Shown here piece by piece: positions 1 to 7,191 of a stretch of DNA of 14,194 nucleotides. This DNA comes from Kiritimatiellia bacterium. GTDB taxonomy: Bacteria; Verrucomicrobiota; Kiritimatiellia; UBA8416; JAIOPI01. The stretch is from positions 1 to 14,194 of the forward strand of contig JAPKCZ010000020.1 in assembly GCA_028822745.1 (NCBI GenBank), in the 5' to 3' direction. The notes below the pieces were generated by a model. That model ran no database searches, was not told the DNA's origin, and was given only the letters and a program-made list of their open reading frames with translations. How positions within the stretch are numbered: position 1 is the stretch's first letter; each line of letters opens with the position of its first letter. The position numbers and the translations under genes were made by a program.

Positions 1-121
1 GTCCTTCTTGCTTTTTCGTTTTGTCGTTCGTTTTTCTGTGCGTTTTTTGTGTGTTTTTCGGCTCCGCTTTCTCGTGTTTCCCTCTTTTTCCTTTTTTTGT
101 TTCGTTTTGTGTCCTTGTTTG
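1..121. other. A-free, T-rich tract of 121 bases
   Basis: The first 120 bases contain 73 T, 25 C, 22 G and no A; base 121 is G and the first A is at 122. Many short T runs are broken by single C or G. Composition becomes ordinary immediately afterwards. The tract runs into the conserved FDQVPS part of the hydrolase gene in the same frame. It may be low-complexity DNA, biased mutation, or a sequencing or assembly fault. Confidence 0.75.
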
Positions 122-711
122 ATCAAGTGCCGAGTAAACTTGGGTTGACTCGATCGCTCTGCTCCTCTGTGTTGAATGCGTCACTGTCTGGAATTACATT
201 GGGGGCCCTTGGGTATAACCCCTACGAGCGTGTGAGCGATAGTAGCGGAGATTTTTCGTTCACCTTGCCGAAAGGAATGACCTTCGAGAACCAGCCGCTG
301 CATCTGGTTGCACTTGATGAACAGCGGCGGGAATTCGCCGTGACAGATGTTCAAGGCGCACTTCAAGTCGGGTTTCGGGGCGTTCACTCCAATGTGGGTG
401 GAGGCTATAATAATGATTTTCTTGCATACATTTCGCGCCGCTTTGTTTATGACAAGGCGAAAAAAGCGGGGCTAGAGTTTTTTGACGAAAAATGGGCGGC
501 TTCTGATCCGCTGTGGGAAGCACTGTATGACTATCATAGCAGCGGGATGGCCGGTGACCGTCTGAGCATCTCCCCGACAGACAATAGTGCCGTTCATTGG
601 GATGATAAGGAGAAAAGGCGTCTTCCAAAAGACATGTTGCTTCATCAAAGCGTAAACTGGTTCGATAGTGCACCTAAAAACTCAATAAAAGGATATGGAT
701 ATTTGCCATGA
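1..711 (+). CDS. DUF2235-type (Tle1-like) alpha/beta hydrolase, 3' part only
   Basis: The frame is open from the first base, so the 5' end is not in the window. Counting codons from base 1, two conserved patches of DUF2235 hydrolases are visible: FDQVPS at about residues 40-45 (family form F-D-T-V-x-S) and GVHSNVGGGY at 127-136 (family form GVHSDVGGGY). Between them, HLVALDEQRREF resembles the family's 'A-L-D-E-x-R-x-x-F' segment. The nucleophile elbow (GFSRGA type) is not seen and should lie upstream. DUF2235 includes type VI secretion phospholipases of the Tle1 group as well as uncharacterised hydrolases, so a phospholipid target is an inference. The first 121 bases contain no A, so no stop codon can occur there and openness is not evidence of coding; a GTG at 49 is a possible but unconvincing start. 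The stop overlaps the start of the next gene, a lipoprotein. It may be a real partial gene or a damaged remnant. Confidence 0.6.
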   Translation, partial: VLLAFSFCRSFFCAFFVCFSAPLSRVSLFFLFLFRFVSLFDQVPSKLGLTRSLCSSVLNASLSGITLGALGYNPYERVSDSSGDFSFTLPKGMTFENQPLHLVALDEQRREFAVTDVQGALQVGFRGVHSNVGGGYNNDFLAYISRRFVYDKAKKAGLEFFDEKWAASDPLWEALYDYHSSGMAGDRLSISPTDNSAVHWDDKEKRRLPKDMLLHQSVNWFDSAPKNSIKGYGYLP

Positions 712-1151
712 ATGTTTCGCATGCTTCAATACTTGCTATCGCTCTAACCTCAGTCCTGTTGAACGGATGTAGAACAAACGAACATGGTTCGCGCATCGTC
801 ATGGCAGAGGGATCACTCAGCGTGAAGAACATGTCAATCGTTGATATATTTCCCGTCGTTATGACGAAGCGAAAAGAGGATTTCGGCGGAGTTTCGGGCG
901 GGGACTTCAAGGTGATCGGTTTCGCGTCCGTTGATGTCCGAAACATTGCAAAAGTCACGTGGGCGGAGCCGAAGTGGAATGCGCCACAGAAGACGGCCGT
1001 CTTTCACTTGGCCATCTCCCCAGAGGTCGCCCGCGACACCAGACATCTTGAGTTTTGCTACAATGGCAATGGGGAATGGGTGCTCAATCTCTATAGCGCG
1101 TCGCCACCGCAACCCAAAGACCTGCTCAAGTCCATAACCGGCAGTCCATGA
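708..1151 (+). CDS. Small lipoprotein, candidate immunity partner of the upstream hydrolase
   Basis: The product has 147 residues. It starts with a short hydrophobic signal (residues 6-18) ending in a lipobox, L18-N-G-C21, so it should be lipid-anchored after signal peptidase II cleavage, leaving about 127 mature residues. The rest alternates short beta-like stretches, and I recognise no catalytic motif. The ATG overlaps the hydrolase stop codon (ATGA at 708-711), which points to translational coupling; an AAAGGA at 688-693 is rather far upstream to serve alone. Phospholipase effectors of the Tle1 type are commonly encoded next to periplasmic lipoprotein immunity proteins, some of the DUF3304 group, and gene order, size and anchoring fit that pattern. 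I cannot assign the family from sequence alone. It may equally be an unrelated small lipoprotein. Confidence 0.75.
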   Translation: MNVSHASILAIALTSVLLNGCRTNEHGSRIVMAEGSLSVKNMSIVDIFPVVMTKRKEDFGGVSGGDFKVIGFASVDVRNIAKVTWAEPKWNAPQKTAVFHLAISPEVARDTRHLEFCYNGNGEWVLNLYSASPPQPKDLLKSITGSP

Positions 1152-1185
1152 GCGGTAGGGGTCATCCATGTGAGTTTCGTGCATT

Positions 1186-1202
1186 TGACACGGTAAGTGT
1201 CA
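1186..1202 (+). other. Small hairpin between the two lipoprotein genes
   Basis: TGACAC (1186-1191) and GTGTCA (1197-1202) are perfectly complementary around a GGTAA loop. No T run follows, so it is not a typical intrinsic terminator. The left arm overlaps a TTGACA hexamer (1185-1190), but no good -10 hexamer sits at 16-18 bases from it. It could be an operator or chance. Confidence 0.25.
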
Positions 1203-1342
1203 GCGGTCGACATTGCATATCTCGCTCCGAGGCGGAAGAGTATACAGTTGTTAACCTTTACCTACATGGGTGACGGGCAATGGGACGTTTTAGCGGAAGA
1301 CAAATTCAATTAGAAGCGCCACGGCGCATGGGGGGAATGGAT

Positions 1343-1780
1343 ATGAAGCAGCTTGCTTGTGTAATCGCGTCCGTCGTCGTTTTTGGGGTGGGATGTGCGA
1401 CCACCTCTGAAACTCCAGAACGTGGAATTCTTGGTGTGTGGGAGCTGTCAAAAGCGTTAAATCTGAACCCGCGAGATGCAGGTTTTGTGCAGAACATTAA
1501 GCTGGTTTTTCAGCCCGAAGGAAAAATGTACAAAATGGGGCCCAAGCAGAACGAATTTGCGGAACGCAAACGATATGGTTATGAAATCAAGGGGGACACT
1601 CTCGTGCGCTCTCGACAAGACGGCCGAAGTACTGAGGCGCCATTCTCCCTTAGCGGAGACGCGCTCGTTATCACGGAAAGCGATGGATCCATCATTCACT
1701 TCAAGCGGCGTTCATCAGATTACACAACGATCCCAGTGTGGGACCCCGTCCAAGTTCCGTTCACGGTTAAGAGGCAATAG
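1343..1780 (+). CDS. Lipocalin-like small lipoprotein
   Basis: I place the start at the ATG at 1343 because GGGGGA (1331-1336) lies six bases upstream and the product then opens directly with a lipoprotein signal: MKQ, a hydrophobic core, and G-V-G-C18. The same frame is open back to an ATG at 1280, which would add 21 residues of non-signal sequence; another ATG at 1337 has no spacing to the purine run. The protein has 145 residues. After the anchor it shows a GVWEL opening, an F-x-P-E-G-K turn, a GYEIKGDTLV stretch and a second LSGDALVI stretch, a succession typical of lipocalin-like beta-barrel lipoproteins (G-x-W near the start, paired 'GD-L' strands). The fold call is by pattern only. The residue at -3 of the lipobox is Gly, which is unusual. 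It is separated from the preceding gene by about 190 bases and probably has its own promoter. Confidence 0.6.
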   Translation: MKQLACVIASVVVFGVGCATTSETPERGILGVWELSKALNLNPRDAGFVQNIKLVFQPEGKMYKMGPKQNEFAERKRYGYEIKGDTLVRSRQDGRSTEAPFSLSGDALVITESDGSIIHFKRRSSDYTTIPVWDPVQVPFTVKRQ

Positions 1781-2115
1781 CCTCCCGTGCTTTGCCGTGA
1801 ATAGGGGAACCCCGACACCGCGTGGCCACGTTCATGTCACAACTGTTGCGCTAGCCGCTGGCGCGCGGGATCAAGAGCGGGCCCGGGATTGGTACGCGTT
1901 AAGCTTGGCTTTACAGAAACCCAGAGCGCGCTCCGCGCAGCAGACTCGAGGATCTCCAAGGCTTAACGCTTACGATTTTCGCCTCGAAGGCTGAGGTTGT
2001 CGCGGTAAGTTAATCTCCGCCAAACAGTTGCCGTGTCTCACACGCAGCGGGTGGTAAATCCTCGCCTTGGGATCGGGTCTTTGCATTCCAGCGTTGCGCG
2101 GGTAGGATGGCGCAT
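1781..2115. other. Intergenic stretch without a convincing gene
   Basis: These 335 bases hold no supported gene. A reading frame continuing to 1994 is an out-of-frame extension over the lipoprotein gene with no recognisable product. Small symmetric sites are present: CGTGGCCACG (1820-1829) is a perfect palindrome, and CGTGT-CTC-ACACG (2032-2044) is a five-base-pair hairpin. I see no tRNA and no clear promoter, although the promoter of priA should lie here. Confidence 0.4.
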
Positions 2116-4323
2116 ATGGAAAAAATCGCCACAGTTGCCGTTGATATCGCCGTTGATCGAACATTCGATTACGCCGTTCCGAGTGACTTGCATGATGTGG
2201 TGGCTATCGGCTCTCGGGTGAAAGTACAATTCGGCCGACAGCAGCTGCTCGGCTATGTCGTGGGGATGCCCGCAACGTCCTCGTTCGACTCCCTGAAGCC
2301 AATTCTTGGCGTGACGGATCCGCTACCGCTCATTGATGGGATGATGCTCAAGCTCGTTGAGTGGATGGCGTCCTATTATTGCTCACCTGTGGAGATGGCG
2401 CTACGCACGGTGCTGCCCGGGGCTGTGCGAAAAGCCGGCGCGCAGTTCAAAGAGAAGCTTTTTGTGACGCCCGTTGATGTCGACATCCCGGATGGGCTGC
2501 CCGTTAAACAGTCCGCTGTACTGGATTACGTGCGACGCGAAGAGGGCGCTTACTTGGTTGATGTCGCCAAGGCCCTGGATGTCACCGCAGCGCCCGTGCG
2601 CGGCCTTGAAAAAAAGGGCTTGGTTGTGATCGAGCCGAAAAAGGAAGAACGCCGGCCGACAGGGGCGCGGAATTTGCTGCCCACACAGCCGTTGACGCTG
2701 AGCGATGAGCAGCAAGTCGCCTTGAGCATGGTTTGCGATACGATGCATTCGCCGAAAGCGAAGGTGGGCTCCTCTAAAACCATTCTCCTCTATGGTGTGA
2801 CCGGGAGCGGCAAAACAGAAGTCTATCTGCAAGCCATCGCGGACGTGTTGTCGCGTGGTGGCGGCGCCATTGTCATGGTGCCGGAAATTTCGCTGACGCC
2901 ACAGACGACCGATCGTTTCATCAGCCGTTTCGGCGATGTTGTCTCTATTCTGCACAGCGCCTTGTCGGAGGGGGAGCGTCACGACGAGTGGCATCGTATC
3001 CGTTCGGGCGAAGCGCGCATCGTCGTGGGTGTCCGCTCGGCGGTGTTTGCGCCGGTGAAAAACCTGCAACTCATCGTCGTTGATGAAGAGCACGAGCCGA
3101 GTTACAAGCAAGACGAAACACCACGCTATCACGCACGCGATGTCGCTGTGATGCGAGGCGTCCTTCTGGGCGCTACGGTCGTTCTGGGGTCTGCGACGCC
3201 GTCAATGGAGTCCTGGGTGAACGTGCAAAAGGGCAAGTATACCATGGCGCGCTTGACGATCCGTGCGGACGGCAAACGCATGCCCGCCGTTCAGATTATC
3301 GACATGCGGATCGAAGCCCAGCGGCGGCAGCAGGTGGGTGTTTTTTCGCGCGCTTTGATGGAGGGCATTCAGGAACGCCTCAATTCCGCCGAGCAGGTGA
3401 TCCTCTTTTTGAACCGGCGTGGCTATTCAACATCGCTCGTCTGTTCAAAGTGCGGGTTTACCTCCAAGTGTGATTTCTGCAGCGTTGCGCATACGTACCA
3501 CCGCACGGATGAGCGCTTGCGCTGTCATATCTGCGGCGCGAGCGCGGGCGTCCCAAATGCCTGTCCCGAGTGCAAAGATCCGGCATTCAAGTTTTCGGGT
3601 ATCGGCACGCAGCGCCTGGAGATTGCGATCAAAAAATGTTTCCCGAAAGCGAACGTGGCACGCATGGATGCTGACGCGGCGTCGCGCAAGGGCAGTTATG
3701 AAACCGTTTTCTCCGCGTTCCGGTCTGGAAAGATTGATATCATGATCGGCACCCAAATGATCGCCAAGGGCTTGCATTTCCCCAAAGTGACGCTTGTGGG
3801 TGTGATCGCTGCAGATCTGAGTTTGCATATGCCGGATTTCCGTGCTGGCGAGCGAACTTTTCAACTTATTACCCAGGTGGCCGGTCGATCCGGGCGAGGA
3901 CACACGCCGGGTGAGGTCATTGTGCAGACCTATACGCCCTTCAACGTGGCCATTCAGGCGGCACGGCGTGTTGACGTGGAAGGATTTTTCGATCAGGAAG
4001 CCGAATTTCGCCGAGAACTACGCTATCCACCGTATGGGCATATGGTGTTGATTCTCTTTCGTGGGGCGTCCTTGGCGAAAGTCGAATATTTCGCCAAAGC
4101 CTTGGTGACGGCCTATCAAACGCACGCCGACGCCTCGGTCAACATCAGTGAACCTTGTCCGGCTCCGCTTGAGCGTGCCAAAGGAAAATACCGTTTTCAT
4201 GTCATTTTGCGCGGCACCCACACGGCGCAATTGACGAATCCCTTGCGTGCCGCGTTAAAAACCGTCCGATTTCCGCGAGAGGTCAGTTATGCCATCGACG
4301 TTGACCCTGTCGGGATGATGTAG
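2116..4323 (+). CDS. priA: Primosomal protein N', replication restart helicase PriA
   Basis: PriA is a 3'-to-5' DNA helicase that recognises abandoned replication forks and reloads the replisome. The 735-residue product matches the usual length. In order: an N-terminal DNA-binding domain beginning with the typical VAVDIAVDRTFDYAVP stretch; Walker A GVTGSGKT at 227-234; a DEEH box at 323-326; eight cysteines in four pairs (C443/C446, C452/C455, C470/C473, C483/C486) that form the two zinc sites; and the late helicase motifs GTQMIAKGLHFP and QVAGRSGR. All key residues are present, so it should be active. I chose the ATG at 2116 because AGGA (2104-2107) lies eight bases upstream and the product then matches the family start; the ATG at 2107 would add three residues but overlaps that ribosome site. 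The gene stands alone, with no close partner on either side. Confidence 0.97.
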   Translation: MEKIATVAVDIAVDRTFDYAVPSDLHDVVAIGSRVKVQFGRQQLLGYVVGMPATSSFDSLKPILGVTDPLPLIDGMMLKLVEWMASYYCSPVEMALRTVLPGAVRKAGAQFKEKLFVTPVDVDIPDGLPVKQSAVLDYVRREEGAYLVDVAKALDVTAAPVRGLEKKGLVVIEPKKEERRPTGARNLLPTQPLTLSDEQQVALSMVCDTMHSPKAKVGSSKTILLYGVTGSGKTEVYLQAIADVLSRGGGAIVMVPEISLTPQTTDRFISRFGDVVSILHSALSEGERHDEWHRIRSGEARIVVGVRSAVFAPVKNLQLIVVDEEHEPSYKQDETPRYHARDVAVMRGVLLGATVVLGSATPSMESWVNVQKGKYTMARLTIRADGKRMPAVQIIDMRIEAQRRQQVGVFSRALMEGIQERLNSAEQVILFLNRRGYSTSLVCSKCGFTSKCDFCSVAHTYHRTDERLRCHICGASAGVPNACPECKDPAFKFSGIGTQRLEIAIKKCFPKANVARMDADAASRKGSYETVFSAFRSGKIDIMIGTQMIAKGLHFPKVTLVGVIAADLSLHMPDFRAGERTFQLITQVAGRSGRGHTPGEVIVQTYTPFNVAIQAARRVDVEGFFDQEAEFRRELRYPPYGHMVLILFRGASLAKVEYFAKALVTAYQTHADASVNISEPCPAPLERAKGKYRFHVILRGTHTAQLTNPLRAALKTVRFPREVSYAIDVDPVGMM

Positions 4324-4344
4324 GGGTATCACGAGCATCCTACA
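4319..4344 (+). terminator. Hairpin at the priA stop codon
   Basis: TGTAGG (4319-4324, including the TAG stop) pairs perfectly with CCTACA (4339-4344) around a 14-base loop. There is no T run after it, so termination here is doubtful; the larger inverted repeat downstream is a better barrier. Confidence 0.2.
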
Positions 4345-4436
4345 GGGCCGAACATGGCATCAAGATACCGCATTACTTAATGTTTCAGCAGCCATGTGCC
4401 AGAGCGGCATTGCAGACATCCCAGCTCCTGGAGACG

Positions 4437-4538
4437 AAGATTAACCACAGCGTTCTCAGAGGACGCAGAGCAGAGGTCACGAGAATCCGTCGATTTCTTT
4501 CCTCCTCTGCGTCCTCTGAGAACGCCGTGCTTAATCTT
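4437..4538. repeat. Palindromic element with 34-base inverted arms
   Basis: The left arm (4437-4470) and right arm (4505-4538) are inverted copies matching at 32 of 34 positions, separated by a 34-base spacer. The core is 'gttctcagaggacgcagag' and its complement. As RNA it would form a long stable stem in the priA-metG gap, where it might block read-through. Repeats with an 'agaggacgcagagg' core are, from general knowledge, frequent between genes in several PVC-type and other environmental genomes, so it is probably one copy of a dispersed, non-coding palindromic family. No second copy occurs in this window and no transposase is nearby. The rest of the 362-base gap (4324-4436, 4539-4685) holds nothing I can name, apart from a GCCAG/CTGGC hairpin at 4631-4647 ahead of metG. 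Confidence 0.8.
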
Positions 4539-4685
4539 ACCTTAGGCCTATGGGGTGCTCGTGTGGGTGGATAGCTTTCCGGCGCGGAGCCATTCTTTTG
4601 CTTTTCCAGAAGGCGTGAGATTGGTACGGTGCCAGTTTCAATCTGGCCCGTCTCTATAAGGTGGGCAGACACACGAGACCGAGCC

Positions 4686-6623
4686 ATGAGCAACTTCTAC
4701 GTCACAACGCCAATTTACTACGTCAACGACAAGCCCCATATCGGGCATGCGTACACAACCATTCTCGCGGATGTGCTGGCGCGCTATCACCGCCTGGCCG
4801 GTGATGAGACGATGTTCCTCACGGGCACGGACGAGCACGGGCAGAAAGTTCAGCAAGCTGCCGAGGCTGGGGGGATTTCGCCCCAGGAGCACGCGGATCA
4901 CACCGTCGTTCGCTTTCAGGAACTCTGGGAGCGGCTAGAGGTCACGCATGATGATTTCATCCGCACGACAGAAGAACGTCACCGCACGATCGTTCAGAAA
5001 ATTTTACAGGACCTCTACGACCGCGACGAAATTTATGCGGCGGATTATGACGGTTGGTATGACGTCACCAGCGAAACGTTCGTCACGGAAAAAGACTTTG
5101 ACCCAGAGCGGGCGAGCGGTAGCAAACCAAGCATTATTCGCATCCAGGAACGAAACTCTTTTTTCAGGATGAGCAAATACAAGGACTGGCTCGTCGACTA
5201 CATCGAAACAAACCCCGGGTTCATTCAGCCAGACTTCCGACGCAACGAGACGCTTGGGTTCCTTAAGAAGGATCTGACCGATCTGTGTATTTCGCGCCCG
5301 AAGAATCGTCTCAGCTGGGGCATTGAGCTCCCGTTTGACGATCAATTTGTCACCTACGTCTGGTTTGATGCATTGGTGAATTACATCAGCGCTGTCGGCT
5401 ACCAGTCCGATGATGAGCGCTTTCAGAAGTGGTGGCCTGCAAGTTACCACCTGATTGGAAAAGATATTTTAACGACGCACACAGTGTATTGGCCAACTAT
5501 GTTGAAGGCCATGGGTTTGCCTATGCCGGAGTCCATTTTCGCGCATGGTTGGTGGCTGATGGGCAAAGACAAGATGAGCAAATCGACGGGCAATGTTGTC
5601 GATCCAATGGTCTTGTCTGAAACCTATGGCGTGGACGCATTTCGCTATTACTTGATGGCAGAAATGTCGCTCGGTCAGGATGCCGCTTTCAGCGAAGCGT
5701 CTTTTATTCGGCGATACAACACAGACTTGGCCAATGACCTCGGCAATATGCTGTCGCGTGTGCTGAAGTTGATTTGCGCGAATTGTGACGGCCGTATCCC
5801 TGAGCCTGTTGCCCCAGGGGATGCTGAAGCTGGCCTGCGTGAAGCTTGTCTTGCCGCAGCCGAAGGCATGCTGGCATCGGTTCGCGACATGCGTCTCGAC
5901 AAGGGACTCGCCGGTTTGGCAGGCATCGTTCGTGAAACGAATCGGTATTTGGAAGTGAAGCAGCCCTGGACCATGGCCAAGACGGGTGAAACGGAGGCGT
6001 TCAACACGGTGATGTATTACGCGGCAGAAGCTTTGCGCATCGTCAGTGGCATGCTGCATCCTGTCATGCCGGATAAAATGAGCGCGTTGCGTGTCGCGTT
6101 GGGTCTTGGTGACGAGGCGCCGGCCTATGAGTCGCTGGCGGAGTGGGGCGTGCTCGTGCCGGGGCAAGCCGTAGAAAAACCAGAAAGCCTATTTCCGCGC
6201 ATTCAGGTGGAGAAGGCGACGGCATCCAAGCAATCGACCAAGGCAACATCGAAACAGGCCAAGCCCGCGCAAGCGGCTGAGGCTGCTCCCGAGGGTGTCG
6301 CTACGATTGCTTACACCGATTTCACGAAAGTTGAACTCAAGACCGCACGAATCGTCGAGGCCGAGAAAGTGGAGGGGGCGGATCGCCTGCTCTACCTGCG
6401 TGTCGATGTTGCAGGTGAATCACGTCAAATCGTCGCCGGCATCGCCGAGCACTATAAGCCTGAAGAATTGCCCGGTAAGACGGTCGTGATGGTCGCCAAT
6501 CTGGCGCCCGCCAAAATTCGCGGCCTCAAATCAGAAGGCATGCTGCTTGCCGCCAGTGAGGGTGATCAGCTGCGTCTTGTTTCAATAGACGGTGACCTGC
6601 CTAGCGGCGCATCCGTACGCTAA
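4686..6623 (+). CDS. metG: Methionyl-tRNA synthetase
   Basis: The enzyme attaches methionine to initiator and elongator tRNA-Met in the cytoplasm. The start at 4686 gives MSNFYVTTPIYYVNDKP, the classic opening; the frame is open back to 4629, but that would add 19 atypical residues. The product has 645 residues. HIGH is at 18-21 and KMSKS at 296-300, both intact. The region that in many MetRS carries a zinc knuckle reads YDGWYDVTSETF, with no C-x-x-C pair, so this is the zinc-free subtype. The anticodon-binding helical domain follows, then a Lys/Ala-rich linker at about 510-538, then a C-terminal EMAPII/Trbp111-like tRNA-binding domain (about 540-645, with DFTKVELKTARIVEAEKVEGAD and MVANLAPAKIRGLKSEGM as its markers), which in the family also mediates dimerisation. 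No strong Shine-Dalgarno is visible. Confidence 0.97.
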   Translation: MSNFYVTTPIYYVNDKPHIGHAYTTILADVLARYHRLAGDETMFLTGTDEHGQKVQQAAEAGGISPQEHADHTVVRFQELWERLEVTHDDFIRTTEERHRTIVQKILQDLYDRDEIYAADYDGWYDVTSETFVTEKDFDPERASGSKPSIIRIQERNSFFRMSKYKDWLVDYIETNPGFIQPDFRRNETLGFLKKDLTDLCISRPKNRLSWGIELPFDDQFVTYVWFDALVNYISAVGYQSDDERFQKWWPASYHLIGKDILTTHTVYWPTMLKAMGLPMPESIFAHGWWLMGKDKMSKSTGNVVDPMVLSETYGVDAFRYYLMAEMSLGQDAAFSEASFIRRYNTDLANDLGNMLSRVLKLICANCDGRIPEPVAPGDAEAGLREACLAAAEGMLASVRDMRLDKGLAGLAGIVRETNRYLEVKQPWTMAKTGETEAFNTVMYYAAEALRIVSGMLHPVMPDKMSALRVALGLGDEAPAYESLAEWGVLVPGQAVEKPESLFPRIQVEKATASKQSTKATSKQAKPAQAAEAAPEGVATIAYTDFTKVELKTARIVEAEKVEGADRLLYLRVDVAGESRQIVAGIAEHYKPEELPGKTVVMVANLAPAKIRGLKSEGMLLAASEGDQLRLVSIDGDLPSGASVR

Positions 6624-6780
6624 ATAGGCTTAAGCAACTCTGTAGTCTAAATGGTGGCGTCCTGATTTGGAGTTGTCACTTTCCGAGGTTGTTTAATCCC
6701 CATAGATACCACCTTCCAAAGCAGATTCGAGATCACTAGCATCTCATAGGACCGAACGCAGGACACAAAAGGGCGTGCTC

Positions 6781-6889
6781 TGCTAAAAGCGGCGTCCCTC
6801 CTTCGATCTCGCTGCGCTCGTAGCTACGGCGGGCAGGCTGCCGGGCTCGTTCCTCGCCCTCTGCCGCCGCACTCCAAATGCCTTTAGCA
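6781..6889. repeat. GC-rich self-complementary block, possible dispersed repeat
   Basis: TGCTAAAAGC (6781-6790) and GCCTTTAGCA (6880-6889) are inverted copies differing at one position. Just inside, GCGGCG (6789-6794) pairs with CGCCGC (6865-6870), and the centre contains GGCAG-G-CTGCC (6833-6843). Together they delimit a 109-base element able to fold on itself. It encodes nothing recognisable and has no T run at its end. Confidence 0.45.
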
Positions 6890-7090
6890 CGATCTGGGGT
6901 CCCGGTAGTTCCTTAAGTTGACGCGAATGAGCTCCGCGGGAGGGTGGTGAATCTCCTTTTCAGGCTGAAATCACGATAAATGGGTCTCCTTCCTAATAAT
7001 CGACTAGCGCTGTTTGGGTGCGATAATGGTCCAAACGGAACGACTTGGGCCGATCCATGCCGTTCGAAATCACGAAAACGACCAAAATGA

Positions 7091-7110
7091 GTCCAGAATT
7101 GGACGTTTTT
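7091..7110 (+). terminator. Short terminator-like hairpin ahead of the dcw promoter
   Basis: GTCCA (7091-7095), loop GAAT, TGGAC (7100-7104) form a perfect five-base-pair stem, followed by G and five T. Upstream A residues (7084-7087) can pair with part of the T run. The stem is short, so efficiency is uncertain. It would shield the dcw promoter from transcription coming from the left. Confidence 0.4.
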
Positions 7111-7126
7111 GTCATTTCCCCCTCGA

Positions 7127-7191
7127 GTATTAACAAATTTTCATTTTTTTGGTTTTGAGGTGTTGACAGGTGGGGAGGTGTGGGGGATAGT
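7127..7191 (+). promoter_or_regulatory. dcw cluster promoter (Pmra) with AT-rich upstream element
   Basis: A perfect -35 hexamer TTGACA (7163-7168) is followed by exactly 17 bases and GATAGT (7186-7191), which matches the -10 consensus TATAAT at four of six positions, including the key A at position 2 and T at position 6. An AT-rich stretch with T and A runs (about 7127-7157) sits directly upstream, like an UP element. Transcription should begin near 7198, leaving a leader of about 27 bases before the first mraZ ATG. The spacer is filled by the putative MraZ boxes. Confidence 0.75.

Larger units (their letters stand above)
6624..7126. other. Long non-coding stretch upstream of the dcw promoter
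   Basis: No supported gene lies in these roughly 500 bases. The segment contains a GC-rich self-complementary block (6781-6889), palindromic hexamers such as CTTAAG and CCGCGG within about 6910-6945, and a terminator-like hairpin (7091-7110). A 221-residue frame on the minus strand (6993-7658) mostly mirrors mraZ and lacks any family signal. The block could hold an unrecognised small RNA, a dispersed repeat, or the remains of a mobile element. Confidence 0.4.

Noticed and set aside
1..121. Variable repeat of a diversity-generating retroelement, suggested by the loss of A
   Set aside because: Such regions vary at A sites of a template but keep many A; there is no reverse transcriptase or template repeat in the window, and the tract is T-rich rather than scattered.
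1185..1220. TTGACA at 1185-1190 as a promoter for the second lipoprotein gene
   Set aside because: No acceptable -10 hexamer occurs at 16-18 bases; the -35-like match is part of a small hairpin.
1476..1994. 172-codon plus-strand frame extending past the second lipoprotein gene
   Set aside because: It overlaps the better-supported lipoprotein in another frame, and its extension has no recognisable domain or ribosome site.
2401..3132. 243-codon frame on the minus strand
   Set aside because: It lies fully inside priA, whose motifs are intact on the plus strand; it has no recognisable family and its Arg/His/Gln-rich product is typical of an antisense shadow.
4437..4538. CRISPR-like repeat
   Set aside because: There are only two arms and they are inverted, with no direct repeats or cas genes.
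5469..6167. 232-codon frame on the minus strand
   Set aside because: Antisense to the conserved metG body, with shadow-like composition and no ribosome site or motif.
6981..7050. Extra TGGGT/TGGGC motifs (6981, 7015, 7046) as further MraZ boxes
   Set aside because: They are 31-34 bases apart, not in 10-base phase, and lie far upstream of the promoter.
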